Of a stretch of DNA of 64,000 nt, positions 49,515-59,460 are shown in pieces. Location: NCBI GenBank assembly GCA_040981125.1, contig JANRMQ010000002.1, positions 248,001 to 312,000 of the forward strand, given 5' to 3'. Made by a program: the position numbers and the translations under genes. The notes under the pieces were generated by a model. That model did no database searches, was not told the DNA's origin, and saw only the letters and a program-made list of their open reading frames with translations. This stretch comes from DASSBQ01 sp040981125 (lineage in GTDB: Bacteria > Nitrospirota > Nitrospiria > Nitrospirales > Nitrospiraceae). The first letter of the stretch is position 1, and the number at the start of each line of letters is the position of its first letter.

Positions 49515-52500
49515 TTACGCCTCGCTCGCCGGCAAGGCCAGGGTAAAGACCGTTCCACGACCCGGCTCGCTGGTGACGGCGATCGTGCCCCCGTGCTCTT
49601 CCATGATCCCTTTGACCACGGTAAGGCCCAGGCCGGTGCCCGTCCCGAATTCCTTCGTGGTGAAGAAGGGATCGAAGATCTTCGCAGAGATCTCAGGCGG
49701 CATACCGGACCCGGTATCCGCGATGATCAGCTCCACCATGTTTGGATCGCCCTGCCGGACGGCAATGCGGACTCGTCCTCCGTCCGGCATCGCATGGATG
49801 GCGTTCATCAGAAGATTGATCAGCACCTGACTCATTTGATCGGCGTCCGCATGCACCGGCGGACAGGCCGGCTCGAAATCCGTTTCTATCCCGATGTGAT
49901 GGCGCGCGAACCGTTCAAGGAACATCTCCAGGCTGCTCTCGACGATCTCGCTCAAGTCGACCGCTCGGCGTTCCGGCGTTTCCCGGCGGGCGAATGACAA
50001 GAGCTGATTCATCACCCTGGTGATACGTTCGACTTGACTCACGATCGTCTGAAGGCCTTTCTTGATCGGAGCATCGCTCGTACGGTTCATCAGATACTCT
50101 GCGCGTCCCAGGATGACGTTCATGGGCGTCCCGATCTCGTGCGCCATGCCCGAGGCGAGCGTGCCGAGCTCGGCCACCCGTTCAGTCCGGCGCAGTTGTT
50201 CCTGGAGGCGTTTGCGCTGAGTGATGTCCCGCAGGACGAATTGAATGGACGGGCCTTCTTGATCCATATATCGGGCAGCCGTAACCTCTACATCCACGAT
50301 GCTGTCGTTGACGCGGACAAATTTCTGTTCGACCAACGGCACCTGATCGAAGCCCTGGTTCAACTGCCCCGTGCGTTCTTTCGCTTGGTCATGAAAATCG
50401 GGGTGAATAAAATCCAGCAGCGGCCGTCCGACGACGCGATCAGGACCGGCCGCGCCCAGCAGCTCGAGACCTTCCCGGTTGACGAACACGATGACGTCGC
50501 CGCGGGTAATGACGATCGCATCCGGGGAGACCTCCACAAGCTGGCGATATCGCTGTTCGCTCTGCAACAGCAGCACTTCGGTGGCCTTGCGATCGGTGAT
50601 GTCTTCGGCAATGCCGGTCGCGCGATAGATCCGGCCTTCCTTGTTTCGAATCAGCGACCCGCGGTCATGGATCCATCGAATGATCCCGTCCGGCCGGACA
50701 ATCCGGTATTCCACGTCATACTCCGTTTCCCGGCCTTCGTCCGCCAGCCATCGCGTAAACTGCGCTGCGACCCTATCCCGCTCCTCGGCATGCACGACCT
50801 GCATCCAGGCCCCCGGATCTCGATAGAGATCGTCGGGCGAGAGACCCCAAATGCGGACAAAGGCCGGACTCACGTAGAGCACCTGGTGGGGATGGAGCCC
50901 AAGAATCCAAATTACTTCCTCGACCGTCTCGGCCATTTCCCGGAATCGCTCTTCGCTTTCCCTCAAGGCCTGCTCGGCTCGCCGCCGTTCAGTGATATCG
51001 CGCACAATGGCCGCCACGCCGTCGGGCTTGCCGTCGTCCCCCTTGACCAGGAACAAGGTAACGGCGACCGGCACGCGAGACCCGTCTTTTCGGACATACT
51101 CCTTTTCGTATTCCGCCGGCTCCCCCGTCTGGAGTACCCGGGCGGCTTGTTTGGCCTGAGCGATGCGAAATTCCGGCGGCGTAAGATCCCGGTGAGTCTT
51201 GCTCAAGAGTTCCTCCCGGGAGTACCCCGTGAGCGTAGCGAAGGCCTCATTAGCCAGCACAAAGGTTTCATCCAACGAGACATATCCGATCGCATCCTTC
51301 GAGGATTCAAAGATATCCTCGAATCGTTCCTGGGCCTTTCTCATGGCCGATTCGGCCGTTTTGGTTTTGGTCACGTCGGATACCATGCCGTCGATGCGGA
51401 TCGGCCGACCCCGATCGTCCGTGATGAGCCGTCCCCGATGGCGGAGGCACCGGACCTCTCCGTTCGGATGTCGAACCCGATACTCCAGGTCAAAGTGTCC
51501 AAAACGGGGAAGCGTCTGAATCGCCTGCTCCACCGCCGGCCGGTCTTCCGAATGGATCATGTCGAGCCAGAGCGACGGCCGGCCGATGAACTCGGTCGCT
51601 GACCGTCCGTACACGCGATCGACTGCCGGGCTGGCGTACAAGATCTCCGACCCATCCACCGAACTCGACCACACCACTTCCTCCATTGACGCCAACATGC
51701 TCCGGAGGCGTTCCTCGCTGTGTTTCAGTTCCGTTTCCGCCTGTTTTCGCGCGGTCACATCGCGGGTGACGGCCAGAATGCCGGCACCGCCTCCCTCCCC
51801 GCGCGGCAGCAAGACCGCATGACATTCCAGCCACCTCCGGCTGCCGCGGAGTCCTATGGCTTCAAACTCCAATAGTCCGGCATGTTCCTTCGCGACATCC
51901 GCCAGCAGCTTGGTGAAGGCCGCCCGATGCTCCGCCGCGATAAAGTCATAGGCGGCTTTCCCGACCACCTCCTCGTCCTGTTCGGCTTCGAGCATGGCAA
52001 GGCCGGCCGCATTCATGCTTTGGATCTTCCCCTCCACGCTCAGCACCGTGACACATTCCGGCTCGGCTTCGATGATTGTCCGCAAGAGGGCCTCGCGCTC
52101 CTCCAGGTCGCGCTTCAGCCGCTCTCGCTCTCTGGTATCTCTGAGGATCACGGTGAAGTATTTTCTTCCGTCGACCGAGATCTGGGAGATCGCCGCCTCC
52201 ACCGGGAACTCTTCACCATCCGTGGTAAGGGCTCGGACCTGCCCCAAGGCTCCCATGCGGCGGCTGGTCGTCCCGGAGTTGCCGAATGCGACGATATGAT
52301 CCCGGTGTGCCGCCCGGAATCGATCGGGGATGAACCGATCAAGCGGTTTCCCGATGGCGTCCTGGGCGGGGCATTGAAACATGAGTTCGGCGGCGTGATT
52401 GAAGAGGACGATGGATTGCCGTTCGTCAATCGTAATGATCGCGTCCATGGCGGACTGCACGATGCTTTCTAATCGCAATTGGCCGGCCAACAGGACTTCC

Positions 52501-52922
52501 GCGGTCCGGCTGCGTGCGGAAGCGCTTTCGTCGCGGGACCGGTCGAATGAGAGAGCCTCGCGGGCGACCTCGGATGAGCCGCTTTCCGCCTGAACCTTCT
52601 TGCGGCGGACGACGAAGGCCAGCACCCAGATCGCGGTCAGCCCGATCACCCGATTCAGCAGATCCGAGGAACGCGGCGGCCCGATGGCGGGGTTGAACAG
52701 GGGATTGAAGACATAGGCGCTGAATATGAAGAGCGTGACGAAGAGGCAATAGTAAAAGGCGACCCGCTGGTGCGGCAGCAAAAACGTCAAGGCCAGAGGA
52801 AGCAGATACAGGAGCCAGGCCGAGACACCGATCGGAGCCAGCAGATCAAGGACAAAAATCCCGACGGAAAGCAGCAAGAGAATGCCGGCTTCCAGGGCAC
52901 CGATCTGTCTCCTGTCCCTCAA
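49515..52922 (-). CDS. multi-PAS sensor histidine kinase
   Basis: 1135 residues, probably from TTG 52922. Four N-terminal membrane helices (about 8-105), then six PAS/PAC units (about 140-260, 270-390, 400-520, 525-645, 650-775, 780-895), HisKA with ASGMAHEIGTPMNVILG and HATPase with LINLLMNAIHAMPDGG, DTGSGMPP and GTGTGLGLTVVKGI. It lies 32 bp after an NtrC-type regulator and is its likely partner. Six PAS units suggest several internal signals. Confidence 0.93.
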   Translation of the reverse strand: MRDRRQIGALEAGILLLLSVGIFVLDLLAPIGVSAWLLYLLPLALTFLLPHQRVAFYYCLFVTLFIFSAYVFNPLFNPAIGPPRSSDLLNRVIGLTAIWVLAFVVRRKKVQAESGSSEVAREALSFDRSRDESASARSRTAEVLLAGQLRLESIVQSAMDAIITIDERQSIVLFNHAAELMFQCPAQDAIGKPLDRFIPDRFRAAHRDHIVAFGNSGTTSRRMGALGQVRALTTDGEEFPVEAAISQISVDGRKYFTVILRDTRERERLKRDLEEREALLRTIIEAEPECVTVLSVEGKIQSMNAAGLAMLEAEQDEEVVGKAAYDFIAAEHRAAFTKLLADVAKEHAGLLEFEAIGLRGSRRWLECHAVLLPRGEGGGAGILAVTRDVTARKQAETELKHSEERLRSMLASMEEVVWSSSVDGSEILYASPAVDRVYGRSATEFIGRPSLWLDMIHSEDRPAVEQAIQTLPRFGHFDLEYRVRHPNGEVRCLRHRGRLITDDRGRPIRIDGMVSDVTKTKTAESAMRKAQERFEDIFESSKDAIGYVSLDETFVLANEAFATLTGYSREELLSKTHRDLTPPEFRIAQAKQAARVLQTGEPAEYEKEYVRKDGSRVPVAVTLFLVKGDDGKPDGVAAIVRDITERRRAEQALRESEERFREMAETVEEVIWILGLHPHQVLYVSPAFVRIWGLSPDDLYRDPGAWMQVVHAEERDRVAAQFTRWLADEGRETEYDVEYRIVRPDGIIRWIHDRGSLIRNKEGRIYRATGIAEDITDRKATEVLLLQSEQRYRQLVEVSPDAIVITRGDVIVFVNREGLELLGAAGPDRVVGRPLLDFIHPDFHDQAKERTGQLNQGFDQVPLVEQKFVRVNDSIVDVEVTAARYMDQEGPSIQFVLRDITQRKRLQEQLRRTERVAELGTLASGMAHEIGTPMNVILGRAEYLMNRTSDAPIKKGLQTIVSQVERITRVMNQLLSFARRETPERRAVDLSEIVESSLEMFLERFARHHIGIETDFEPACPPVHADADQMSQVLINLLMNAIHAMPDGGRVRIAVRQGDPNMVELIIADTGSGMPPEISAKIFDPFFTTKEFGTGTGLGLTVVKGIMEEHGGTIAVTSEPGRGTVFTLALPASEA

Positions 52923-52953
52923 TGCTGTCCCCGACGATTGGGAATCGGTCTGG

Positions 52954-54342
52954 TCAGCCGCCGCGCGGTTCGGTCGGCGGCCTGTCTTCCATCTCAGCCA
53001 ATTTGCGATAGAGCGTCTTGCGGTCGATCCCGAGCACCTGCGCCGCCTGATATTTGTTGCCGCCGGTCTTCTCCAGAATCTTAGCGATGTATTCCTTCTC
53101 CACTTCGTGCAACGGCAACGTCCGTTCCGCCGCCTCGTCCAGAACCCGCCGGTCGCCCCGCGATCCCTGGATTGGCTGCGGAAGATCCTCGGGCACGATC
53201 TTGTCGCCGCGCGTCAAGGTGACGGCGCGCTCGATCACGTTTTCCAATTCCCGGACATTGCCGGGCCAGGCGTAATCGACCAACATGGCAAGAGCGGCCT
53301 CGCTCGCCGCTTTGACGGGCTTTCCTCTCGATTCCCCGCATTTCTTGAGAAACGCCTCGACCAGCAGCGGAATATCCTCGCGGCGCTCGCGTAACGGCGG
53401 AAGCTTCACTTCAATCACATTGAGCCGATAATAGAAGTCCTCGCGGAAGCGTTTGTGCTGGACCTCCTCGGCCAACTTCAAATTGGTCGCGGCAATGATC
53501 CGCACGTCGACCGGGATGGCTCTGGTCGCCCCGACCCTCCGGATCTCCTTCTCCTGAATGGACCGCAACAATTTCGCTTGGAGCATGAGCGGCAATTCAC
53601 TGATTTCATCCAGAAACAGGGTGCCCTTCTGCGCTTCCTCGAAGAGGCCTCGCTTGTCGGTCTTGGCGTCCGTAAAGGCTCCGCGCATATGGCCGAACAA
53701 TTCGCTTTCCAGCAGTTGCTCCGGAATGGCCGCGCAGTTGACCGGGATAAACGGGCCGTCCCGCCGGTCGCTGTTGTAATGGATCGCCTTGGCCACCAGC
53801 TCTTTCCCGGTCCCGCTTTCCCCCGTGATCAGCACGTTGGTCGGGCTGTCCGACACCCGACGAATCAAATCGAAGACAGCCTGCATCGACTTGCTCTTGC
53901 CGAGGATTTGGTGGAAGCTGTATTCCTTGCGCACTTCCTTCCGCAGGCGGCCGACCTCGCGCCGAAGAGACGTTTCCCGGATGGCGCGCTCCACCACGCG
54001 AACCAGATCCTCGGTCTTCACCGGCTTGGTCAAGTAATCAGTGGCCCCTCGCTTCATCGCTTCCACGGCAGTTTCGACCGACCCGAATCCCGTCATGAGG
54101 ATGACGCCGGTATCCGGATAACTCCGCTTGATCTCCGTAAGCAATTCGGTGCCCATCATCCCCTTCATGCGCAGATCGGTCAACACCACGGCATAGTCTT
54201 TGTGGGTCAATTGCTGCAAGGCTTCCTGGGCGCCTCCGACCGCGGTGCAATCGTGACCGCGGTCTTTCAACACATCATAGACCAATTCCCGCATCGCAGG
54301 ATCGTCATCCACAATCAGGACCGCACCCGATTCGTCCGTCAT
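52954..54342 (-). CDS. NtrC-type sigma-54-dependent response regulator
   Basis: 462 residues from ATG 54342. Receiver (LIVDDDPAMREL, Asp in VVLTDLRMKGMMG, Lys in TKPVKT), AAA+ domain with GESGTGKE and GTLFLDEISEL, and a Fis-type helix-turn-helix (NKYQAAQVLGIDRKTLYRKL). The GAFTGA loop reads GAFTDA, a change at the residue that contacts sigma-54; some natural activators carry this variant. Paired with the multi-PAS kinase. Confidence 0.94.
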   Translation of the reverse strand: MTDESGAVLIVDDDPAMRELVYDVLKDRGHDCTAVGGAQEALQQLTHKDYAVVLTDLRMKGMMGTELLTEIKRSYPDTGVILMTGFGSVETAVEAMKRGATDYLTKPVKTEDLVRVVERAIRETSLRREVGRLRKEVRKEYSFHQILGKSKSMQAVFDLIRRVSDSPTNVLITGESGTGKELVAKAIHYNSDRRDGPFIPVNCAAIPEQLLESELFGHMRGAFTDAKTDKRGLFEEAQKGTLFLDEISELPLMLQAKLLRSIQEKEIRRVGATRAIPVDVRIIAATNLKLAEEVQHKRFREDFYYRLNVIEVKLPPLRERREDIPLLVEAFLKKCGESRGKPVKAASEAALAMLVDYAWPGNVRELENVIERAVTLTRGDKIVPEDLPQPIQGSRGDRRVLDEAAERTLPLHEVEKEYIAKILEKTGGNKYQAAQVLGIDRKTLYRKLAEMEDRPPTEPRGG

Positions 54343-54421
54343 AGAGCGTCGCTCGCTTTCGTCACACAACAAGCCATCGGAGCCGAAGAAGGCCCAGCCT
54401 AGAAGGTTCCGCTACATCCGG

Positions 54422-55345
54422 TCAAGGGAGACGCTGAGCCGGAAATTGATCGCCCCGCAGGCCCGCCACGTAAAGAGGCGGCGGCGTCCCGTCCTTGGGC
54501 GTGCCCCAGTAGAGGGTCTGATGCGGGAACGGCATCTCGATGCCTTTGGCGTCGAACGTATTCTTGATCCGGCGGTTCATCTCCCGGCCGATTCGCCATT
54601 GTTGAATCGGTTTGGTTTTGATGCGGCATTTGACGATGACCGCCGAATCGGCGAATCGATCGACACCCAACATTTCCAGTGGTTCTAAAATGTCCTCGGT
54701 AAAGGCCGGATCCAACCGGAGTTCCTCGGCAATCTCTTTCAGGACCGCCATGACCTCATCGACATTTTCCCGGTAGGAGACCCCGATATCGAACACATAA
54801 TACGAATAGAGCTGCGTCAGGTTCTTGACCTTATCAATATGGCCGTTCGGAATGACATAGATGCTTCCTGATTGGTCCCGCAGCACGATGGTTCTCAATT
54901 TAACCTCTTCCACCAAGCCTCCGACGCCGGCAATCTCGACCACGTCTCCAACCCGAACCGAGTCTTCAAGAAGGATGAAGAATCCCGAGATGACGTCTTT
55001 CACCAGACTCTGGGCGCCGAACCCGATGGCCAGCCCACCCAACCCCGCCGCAGCCAGCAGCGGCTTCAAATCCACACCGACTTCCGACAGAATCATCATG
55101 CCGCCCACCACCAAGATGACGACACGGGCGACATCTCTAATGACGCCCGTCAGCGTATCGGCCCGCTTCAATTCCGTCGGTCCGGACAGTCTCCCTTCGT
55201 AGATGTGCCGGAACCGCCCCATCAGCCGCTGGAGAAGCGTGAACAAGAGAATCATCCCGACCGTGATTAGAATGACCCGCAATCCCGACGTGGACACCCA
55301 CTCGAACGACCGGTCCAGAAATCGCCTGAGATAGGTTTCAATCAT
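54422..55345 (-). CDS. MscS-family mechanosensitive channel
   Basis: 307 residues from ATG 55345 (GGAGGAGCGC upstream). Three N-terminal helices, the Gly/Ala-rich pore helix AAAGLGGLAIGFGAQSLVKD, and the MscS beta domain (GDVVEIAGVGGLVEEVKLRT). Opens under osmotic downshock to release solutes. Placed among signalling genes 79 bp upstream of the NtrC-type regulator. Confidence 0.93.
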   Translation of the reverse strand: MIETYLRRFLDRSFEWVSTSGLRVILITVGMILLFTLLQRLMGRFRHIYEGRLSGPTELKRADTLTGVIRDVARVVILVVGGMMILSEVGVDLKPLLAAAGLGGLAIGFGAQSLVKDVISGFFILLEDSVRVGDVVEIAGVGGLVEEVKLRTIVLRDQSGSIYVIPNGHIDKVKNLTQLYSYYVFDIGVSYRENVDEVMAVLKEIAEELRLDPAFTEDILEPLEMLGVDRFADSAVIVKCRIKTKPIQQWRIGREMNRRIKNTFDAKGIEMPFPHQTLYWGTPKDGTPPPLYVAGLRGDQFPAQRLP

Positions 55346-55504
55346 GCGCTCCTCCAATCAGTTAACGCCTCAGCTAAACAGCCCTCTCCCGGCCGCCGCC
55401 AACAGGCCGGCCTCCATCGGTCTGCCTGAAATCACCGGATCGGTCTGGCCGGATGGGAGTCTATAGGTGACTGGTTCAAGATGAAAGAGGGAGCGAAGGG
55501 CCGC

Positions 55505-57259
55505 TTAGCCCGCATACTTCGGTTTGGTTCTCTGAATGGCCTGGTAGAGCTGATCTGCAACTTTTTCCTTGGTGAGGAAGGCCGAGGCGCCCGCTTGGTG
55601 CATCGCGTCCTCCACTTGCTTGGCGCCGTTGACCGAGAGGCCGATGACGACGGTATTCGGATCTTCGCGCTTCACCCGGGAGGTGGCCTGGATGCCGTCC
55701 AGCCTCGGCATGTTGACGTCCATGACGATGACGTCGGGTTTCAGAACCTGGGCGAGTTCCACCGCTTCCATCCCATCCTGCGCCTCGCCGATGACTTGCA
55801 AATCATGATAGCCCTCAAGGACACTGCGCAGGCCCTGCCTGACCATGGCATGGTCGTCCGCCAACAGCACGCGCACCCGCGCCGCCGGCTCCAATGAGGC
55901 ATCCGGAATGGAGATCATGGGGTTGTTGGATTTGTCCTCCTTTTTTATTCCCAACTCTTCACTGATCAGCTCCAATCCCTCGCTCTTCCTTGCCGATTCC
56001 GCATCCTCCCTCGTGGCCTGTTGCGGCTTCAGCGGGAGACTCAGCAGGGCCTTGGTTCCCCGGCCTGGCGCGGAATCCGTTTCCAGGGTTCCGCCCATCA
56101 CCTGCATTCGCTCCCGGATGCTGAACAATCCGAACTGCGCCGTCGGCCGGTCGCCCGCGGTCACGTCAAAACCCTGTCCGCGATCCTCCACCACAATGCG
56201 CAGCACCTTCCCCTCCGCCTTGGACAGCGTGACGGTCGCCTGATCGGTCCCCGCGTGCTTGGAGACGTTCATCAGCAGCTCGCGCACCGATTGAAACAGC
56301 AAGACCGCTTGGTCTTCCGGCAATGAAATCGCCTCCTCCTCAATAGTGACCGTCACCGAAAGTCCGTGCGGCCGCATATGGTCCCCCAGCCAGATCAGCG
56401 CGGCGGGAAGACCGAACTCCCGCAGCACCGGAGGGGTGAGGTCGGCCACCAAGGTCCGCGTGTAGGTCAACGCCTGCTTCAGGGCGTCTTGAGCCTGGAG
56501 CAAGAGCTCGCTCGCCGGGCCGGCCGCCGTTTTCGGCAGGGCCTGGCTCAGTTTCAAACGGGCCAGCACGAGCAGTTGCGCCAGATAGTCATGGAGATCC
56601 GTCGCAAGCCGCCGCCGTTCGCGCTGTTCGGTCAAGACCAGTTCCGAGGCCAACGCCCGCAATCGCGCCTGGGAATGGACCAGATCGGCGGTGCGAGTGA
56701 CCACGCGAGACTCCAGCTCGTTCGTAATCCAGCGCAATTCTTCTTCCACTCTAGTGCGATCGCGCAGTTCCCGCTCCAGCGACTCGTTCGCGATTTGCAG
56801 CTCACTGGTCCGTTGCGCGATACGCTGTTCCAACTCCCGATTAAGTCGTTCCAAGGCCGCCTGAGAGGCGGCATGTTCCTTGCGCAAGCGGGTTTGATCC
56901 AGCACCTGCCGCACGGCCGATCCGATGCGACCCAGCCGATCCTTCATGACGTAATCGTCCGCGCCTTCCCGCATCAAGGCCACCGCCTGTTCCTCTCCGA
57001 TGGCGCGGGAGACCACGACGAAGGGGAGGCGCATCCCCCGCTGTTTCAACAGTTCAAGGGCACGGGCGGCGCTGAAGGAAGGCATGGCATTATCGGAAAT
57101 GATCAGATGCAACGGACCGTTCAGGGCCTCCAGGAACGCCGATTCGGTATCGACGCGCTGCCAGTCCGGATCATACCCGTCTCGCTGCAATTGCCGAATC
57201 AGCAGTTCGGCGTCAGCCGGCTCGTCCTCCACGATCAGAATGCGAATCGGCTCGCCCAT
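55505..57259 (-). CDS. hybrid protein: receiver - NarX-type kinase - receiver
   Basis: 584 residues. Receiver 1 (about 5-125; LIVEDEPADAE, Asp in LIISDNAMP), a long coiled coil (about 130-215), HisKA_3 with RRRLATDLHDYLAQLLVLAR, HATPase with SVRELLMNVSKHA and FGLFSIRERMQVMGG, a linker, and receiver 2 (about 460-580; LLADDHAMVRQGL, Asp in VIVMDVNMPRLDG). There is no output domain. An unusual order that places the kinase between two receivers; a phosphorelay hub is likely. Confidence 0.9.
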   Translation of the reverse strand: MGEPIRILIVEDEPADAELLIRQLQRDGYDPDWQRVDTESAFLEALNGPLHLIISDNAMPSFSAARALELLKQRGMRLPFVVVSRAIGEEQAVALMREGADDYVMKDRLGRIGSAVRQVLDQTRLRKEHAASQAALERLNRELEQRIAQRTSELQIANESLERELRDRTRVEEELRWITNELESRVVTRTADLVHSQARLRALASELVLTEQRERRRLATDLHDYLAQLLVLARLKLSQALPKTAAGPASELLLQAQDALKQALTYTRTLVADLTPPVLREFGLPAALIWLGDHMRPHGLSVTVTIEEEAISLPEDQAVLLFQSVRELLMNVSKHAGTDQATVTLSKAEGKVLRIVVEDRGQGFDVTAGDRPTAQFGLFSIRERMQVMGGTLETDSAPGRGTKALLSLPLKPQQATREDAESARKSEGLELISEELGIKKEDKSNNPMISIPDASLEPAARVRVLLADDHAMVRQGLRSVLEGYHDLQVIGEAQDGMEAVELAQVLKPDVIVMDVNMPRLDGIQATSRVKREDPNTVVIGLSVNGAKQVEDAMHQAGASAFLTKEKVADQLYQAIQRTKPKYAG

Positions 57260-57277
57260 GAAGTCTCCCTGATGCCG

Positions 57278-57718
57278 CTAACTGTTCGGCGTTTCATTCA
57301 ACACCATCCAATATAATCCCAACTGGCGCACCGCCTCGGTAAACTGCGGAAAATCCACCGGCTTGACGATGTAACTGTTCACGCCCAGCTTATAACTTTC
57401 GATGATATCCCGCTCTTCGCGGGACGACGTCAGGACGATGACCGGGATCATGCTCGTGCGCGGATCGCTTTTGCAACGCTGCAAGACTTCGAGTCCATCG
57501 ACTTTGGGAAGTTTCAGATCCAACAAGATCATCCGGGTTGCCGCGCAGGGCGAGCGGTCCGCATACCGGCCGGTGCCAAAGAGACATTCCAGCGCCTCCT
57601 CCCCGTCCCGCGCGACATGAATTTTATTGCTGAGGTTGTTCTTTCTGAACGCCCGCAACGTCAGTTCCACGTCTTCGGGATTATCCTCGACCAGCAGAAT
57701 ATCGACTCCGTTCATCAT
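57278..57718 (-). CDS. stand-alone receiver protein (RcpA-like)
   Basis: 146 residues from ATG 57718, overlapping the stop of the kinase gene upstream. Receiver motifs LLVEDNPEDVELTLRAF, Asp in MILLDLKLPKVDG and Lys in IVKPVDF. The NPEDVELT form is typical of single-domain receivers encoded after phytochrome-like or PAS kinases. 18 bp before the hybrid protein; the three form one unit. Confidence 0.93.
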   Translation of the reverse strand: MMNGVDILLVEDNPEDVELTLRAFRKNNLSNKIHVARDGEEALECLFGTGRYADRSPCAATRMILLDLKLPKVDGLEVLQRCKSDPRTSMIPVIVLTSSREERDIIESYKLGVNSYIVKPVDFPQFTEAVRQLGLYWMVLNETPNS

Positions 57719-59250
57719 GGTGCCGCGGTCCTTTCCACAGAAAAATAAAATGTTGCGCCCACATTGACCTCTCCTTCGGCCCAAGCCTGTCCTCCATGCC
57801 GATGGACGATGCGCTGGACGATGGCCAGTCCCACTCCGGTGCCCTCAAATTCTTCTTTTCCATGGAGCCGCTGGAACACGCCGAACAGCTTGTGCGCGTA
57901 TTTCATATCGAATCCCACGCCGTTGTCCTTGACGAAATAGACGCACATTCTCTGTGATCGGTCGTCCGGGCGCCACCCCACTTCGATCCGCACGTCGTCG
58001 CGATACTGACTGTACTTCAACGCATTGGACAGCAGATTTGCCCAGACCAATTTCAACAGACGCCGGTCGCCAAAACAAGACGGGAGATCGGCGACGGCAA
58101 TACTGGTGCGATCGTCGTCTTGGGCTTTGCGAAGGTCCGCCAACACGTCTTGGACAAGCGCGACCATATTGACGGGCTGCCGTTGCATCGCATGGCGGCC
58201 CAGCCGGGAAAATTCAAGCAGATCGTCGATGAGCTGCCCGGCTTGTCTCGCCGCTTTCGCGATAATGCCGAGACACCGCGACATTTCCGGCTCCAAATGG
58301 CCGGCATGATCCTCCTCGACGATACGGACAAATGAATGAATGGTTCGGATCGGGGCGCGCAGGTCATGGGATACGGAATAGCTGAACCCTTCCAACTCTT
58401 TATTCGCCTCTTCCAGCGCGACGGCGTGCTTCGTGAGTTGCTCGTTGACGGCATGCAGATGTTCGGCCTGCTCTTGAAGCTGGGCCGTCTGCCGCCGGAG
58501 AATTTCTTCCGCCCGCCGTTTTTCAGTCACGTCCCGGGCGATACTGGAAATGCCGATCAACTTTCCACCGGGGTCCCTGATCGGCGACATGGTCAGCGAG
58601 ATCGGCACATCGGTCCCGTCCTTTCGGCGGCGCATCGTTTCGTGCTGTTCGATCCGTTCCCCTCGTTTCAGCCGTTCCATGATATGCGCCTCTTCGTCCA
58701 GGCGATCGGGGGGAATGACGAACGCAATCGGCTGTCCAACCGCTTCAGCCGCCGTAAACCCAAGCATGGCTTCGGCTCCACCGTTCCAGCTGGTGATCGT
58801 TCCTTCCAGGGATTTGCTGATGATCGCATCATCGGAACTCTCCACGATCGCCGCGAGCCGGGCTTGCGCCTTCTGCGCGACCCGCAATCGCTCGTCAAAG
58901 GCCGAGGCTCGAGCCAGGACCACCGCAAGGGTCCACATCAGAGCGATCCCGATCGCACGATTGTACGAGGCGATCCAGAGATCCATGCCAGGCGGCGAGA
59001 GGAACCATCCGAGGATCGTCAATGCCGTACAGACCGCGGCGACGGTATAGATTGTCTTGGAAGAAATCCGCAGGCGGGAGACGTACCAGACGGGAACGAT
59101 ATACAGCGCCCAGACGGAAATACCCAGCGCCGAGATGAGGTCGAGCCAGAAGATAATTAGGATACCGGCGGCAACCGAGAGGAAGTGAGCGAGGCGGACG
59201 ACAGGGCGATCCACCTCTCGCAAGATATCCGTTGCAGATTTGATATCCAT
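57715..59250 (-). CDS. membrane PAS histidine kinase
   Basis: 511 residues from ATG 59250. Four to five membrane helices (about 20-125) of the same kind as in the six-PAS kinase at 49515, one PAS/PAC (about 140-260; SSDDAIISKSLEGTITSWN), coiled stretch, HisKA with FSYSVSHDLRAPIRTIHSF and HATPase with WANLLSNALKYSQ, DNGVGFDMKYA and EGTGVGLAIVQRI. Phosphorylates, most likely, the receiver it overlaps. A small tandem repeat GCGAAGCCCCGGCGTACCA lies just upstream (59253-59295). Confidence 0.92.
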   Translation of the reverse strand: MDIKSATDILREVDRPVVRLAHFLSVAAGILIIFWLDLISALGISVWALYIVPVWYVSRLRISSKTIYTVAAVCTALTILGWFLSPPGMDLWIASYNRAIGIALMWTLAVVLARASAFDERLRVAQKAQARLAAIVESSDDAIISKSLEGTITSWNGGAEAMLGFTAAEAVGQPIAFVIPPDRLDEEAHIMERLKRGERIEQHETMRRRKDGTDVPISLTMSPIRDPGGKLIGISSIARDVTEKRRAEEILRRQTAQLQEQAEHLHAVNEQLTKHAVALEEANKELEGFSYSVSHDLRAPIRTIHSFVRIVEEDHAGHLEPEMSRCLGIIAKAARQAGQLIDDLLEFSRLGRHAMQRQPVNMVALVQDVLADLRKAQDDDRTSIAVADLPSCFGDRRLLKLVWANLLSNALKYSQYRDDVRIEVGWRPDDRSQRMCVYFVKDNGVGFDMKYAHKLFGVFQRLHGKEEFEGTGVGLAIVQRIVHRHGGQAWAEGEVNVGATFYFSVERTAAP

Positions 59251-59460
59251 CGTACCAGCGGCGAAGCCCCGGCGTACCAGCGGGCGAAGCCCCGGCTTTC
59301 TGTGCTGAGCCCATGGGGCAAGGGAACCATCGCCGCGGCGGACGGCTATCTGGATTGTGTGATCGGCCGCTGCATCGCGACCGTTCCTACAAGAGGCAAC
59401 TGCAGTTCCCAAGCCTTGCGTCTCAGGACCGCCGAATCAAAGCCTGGGTCACATGTCTGG

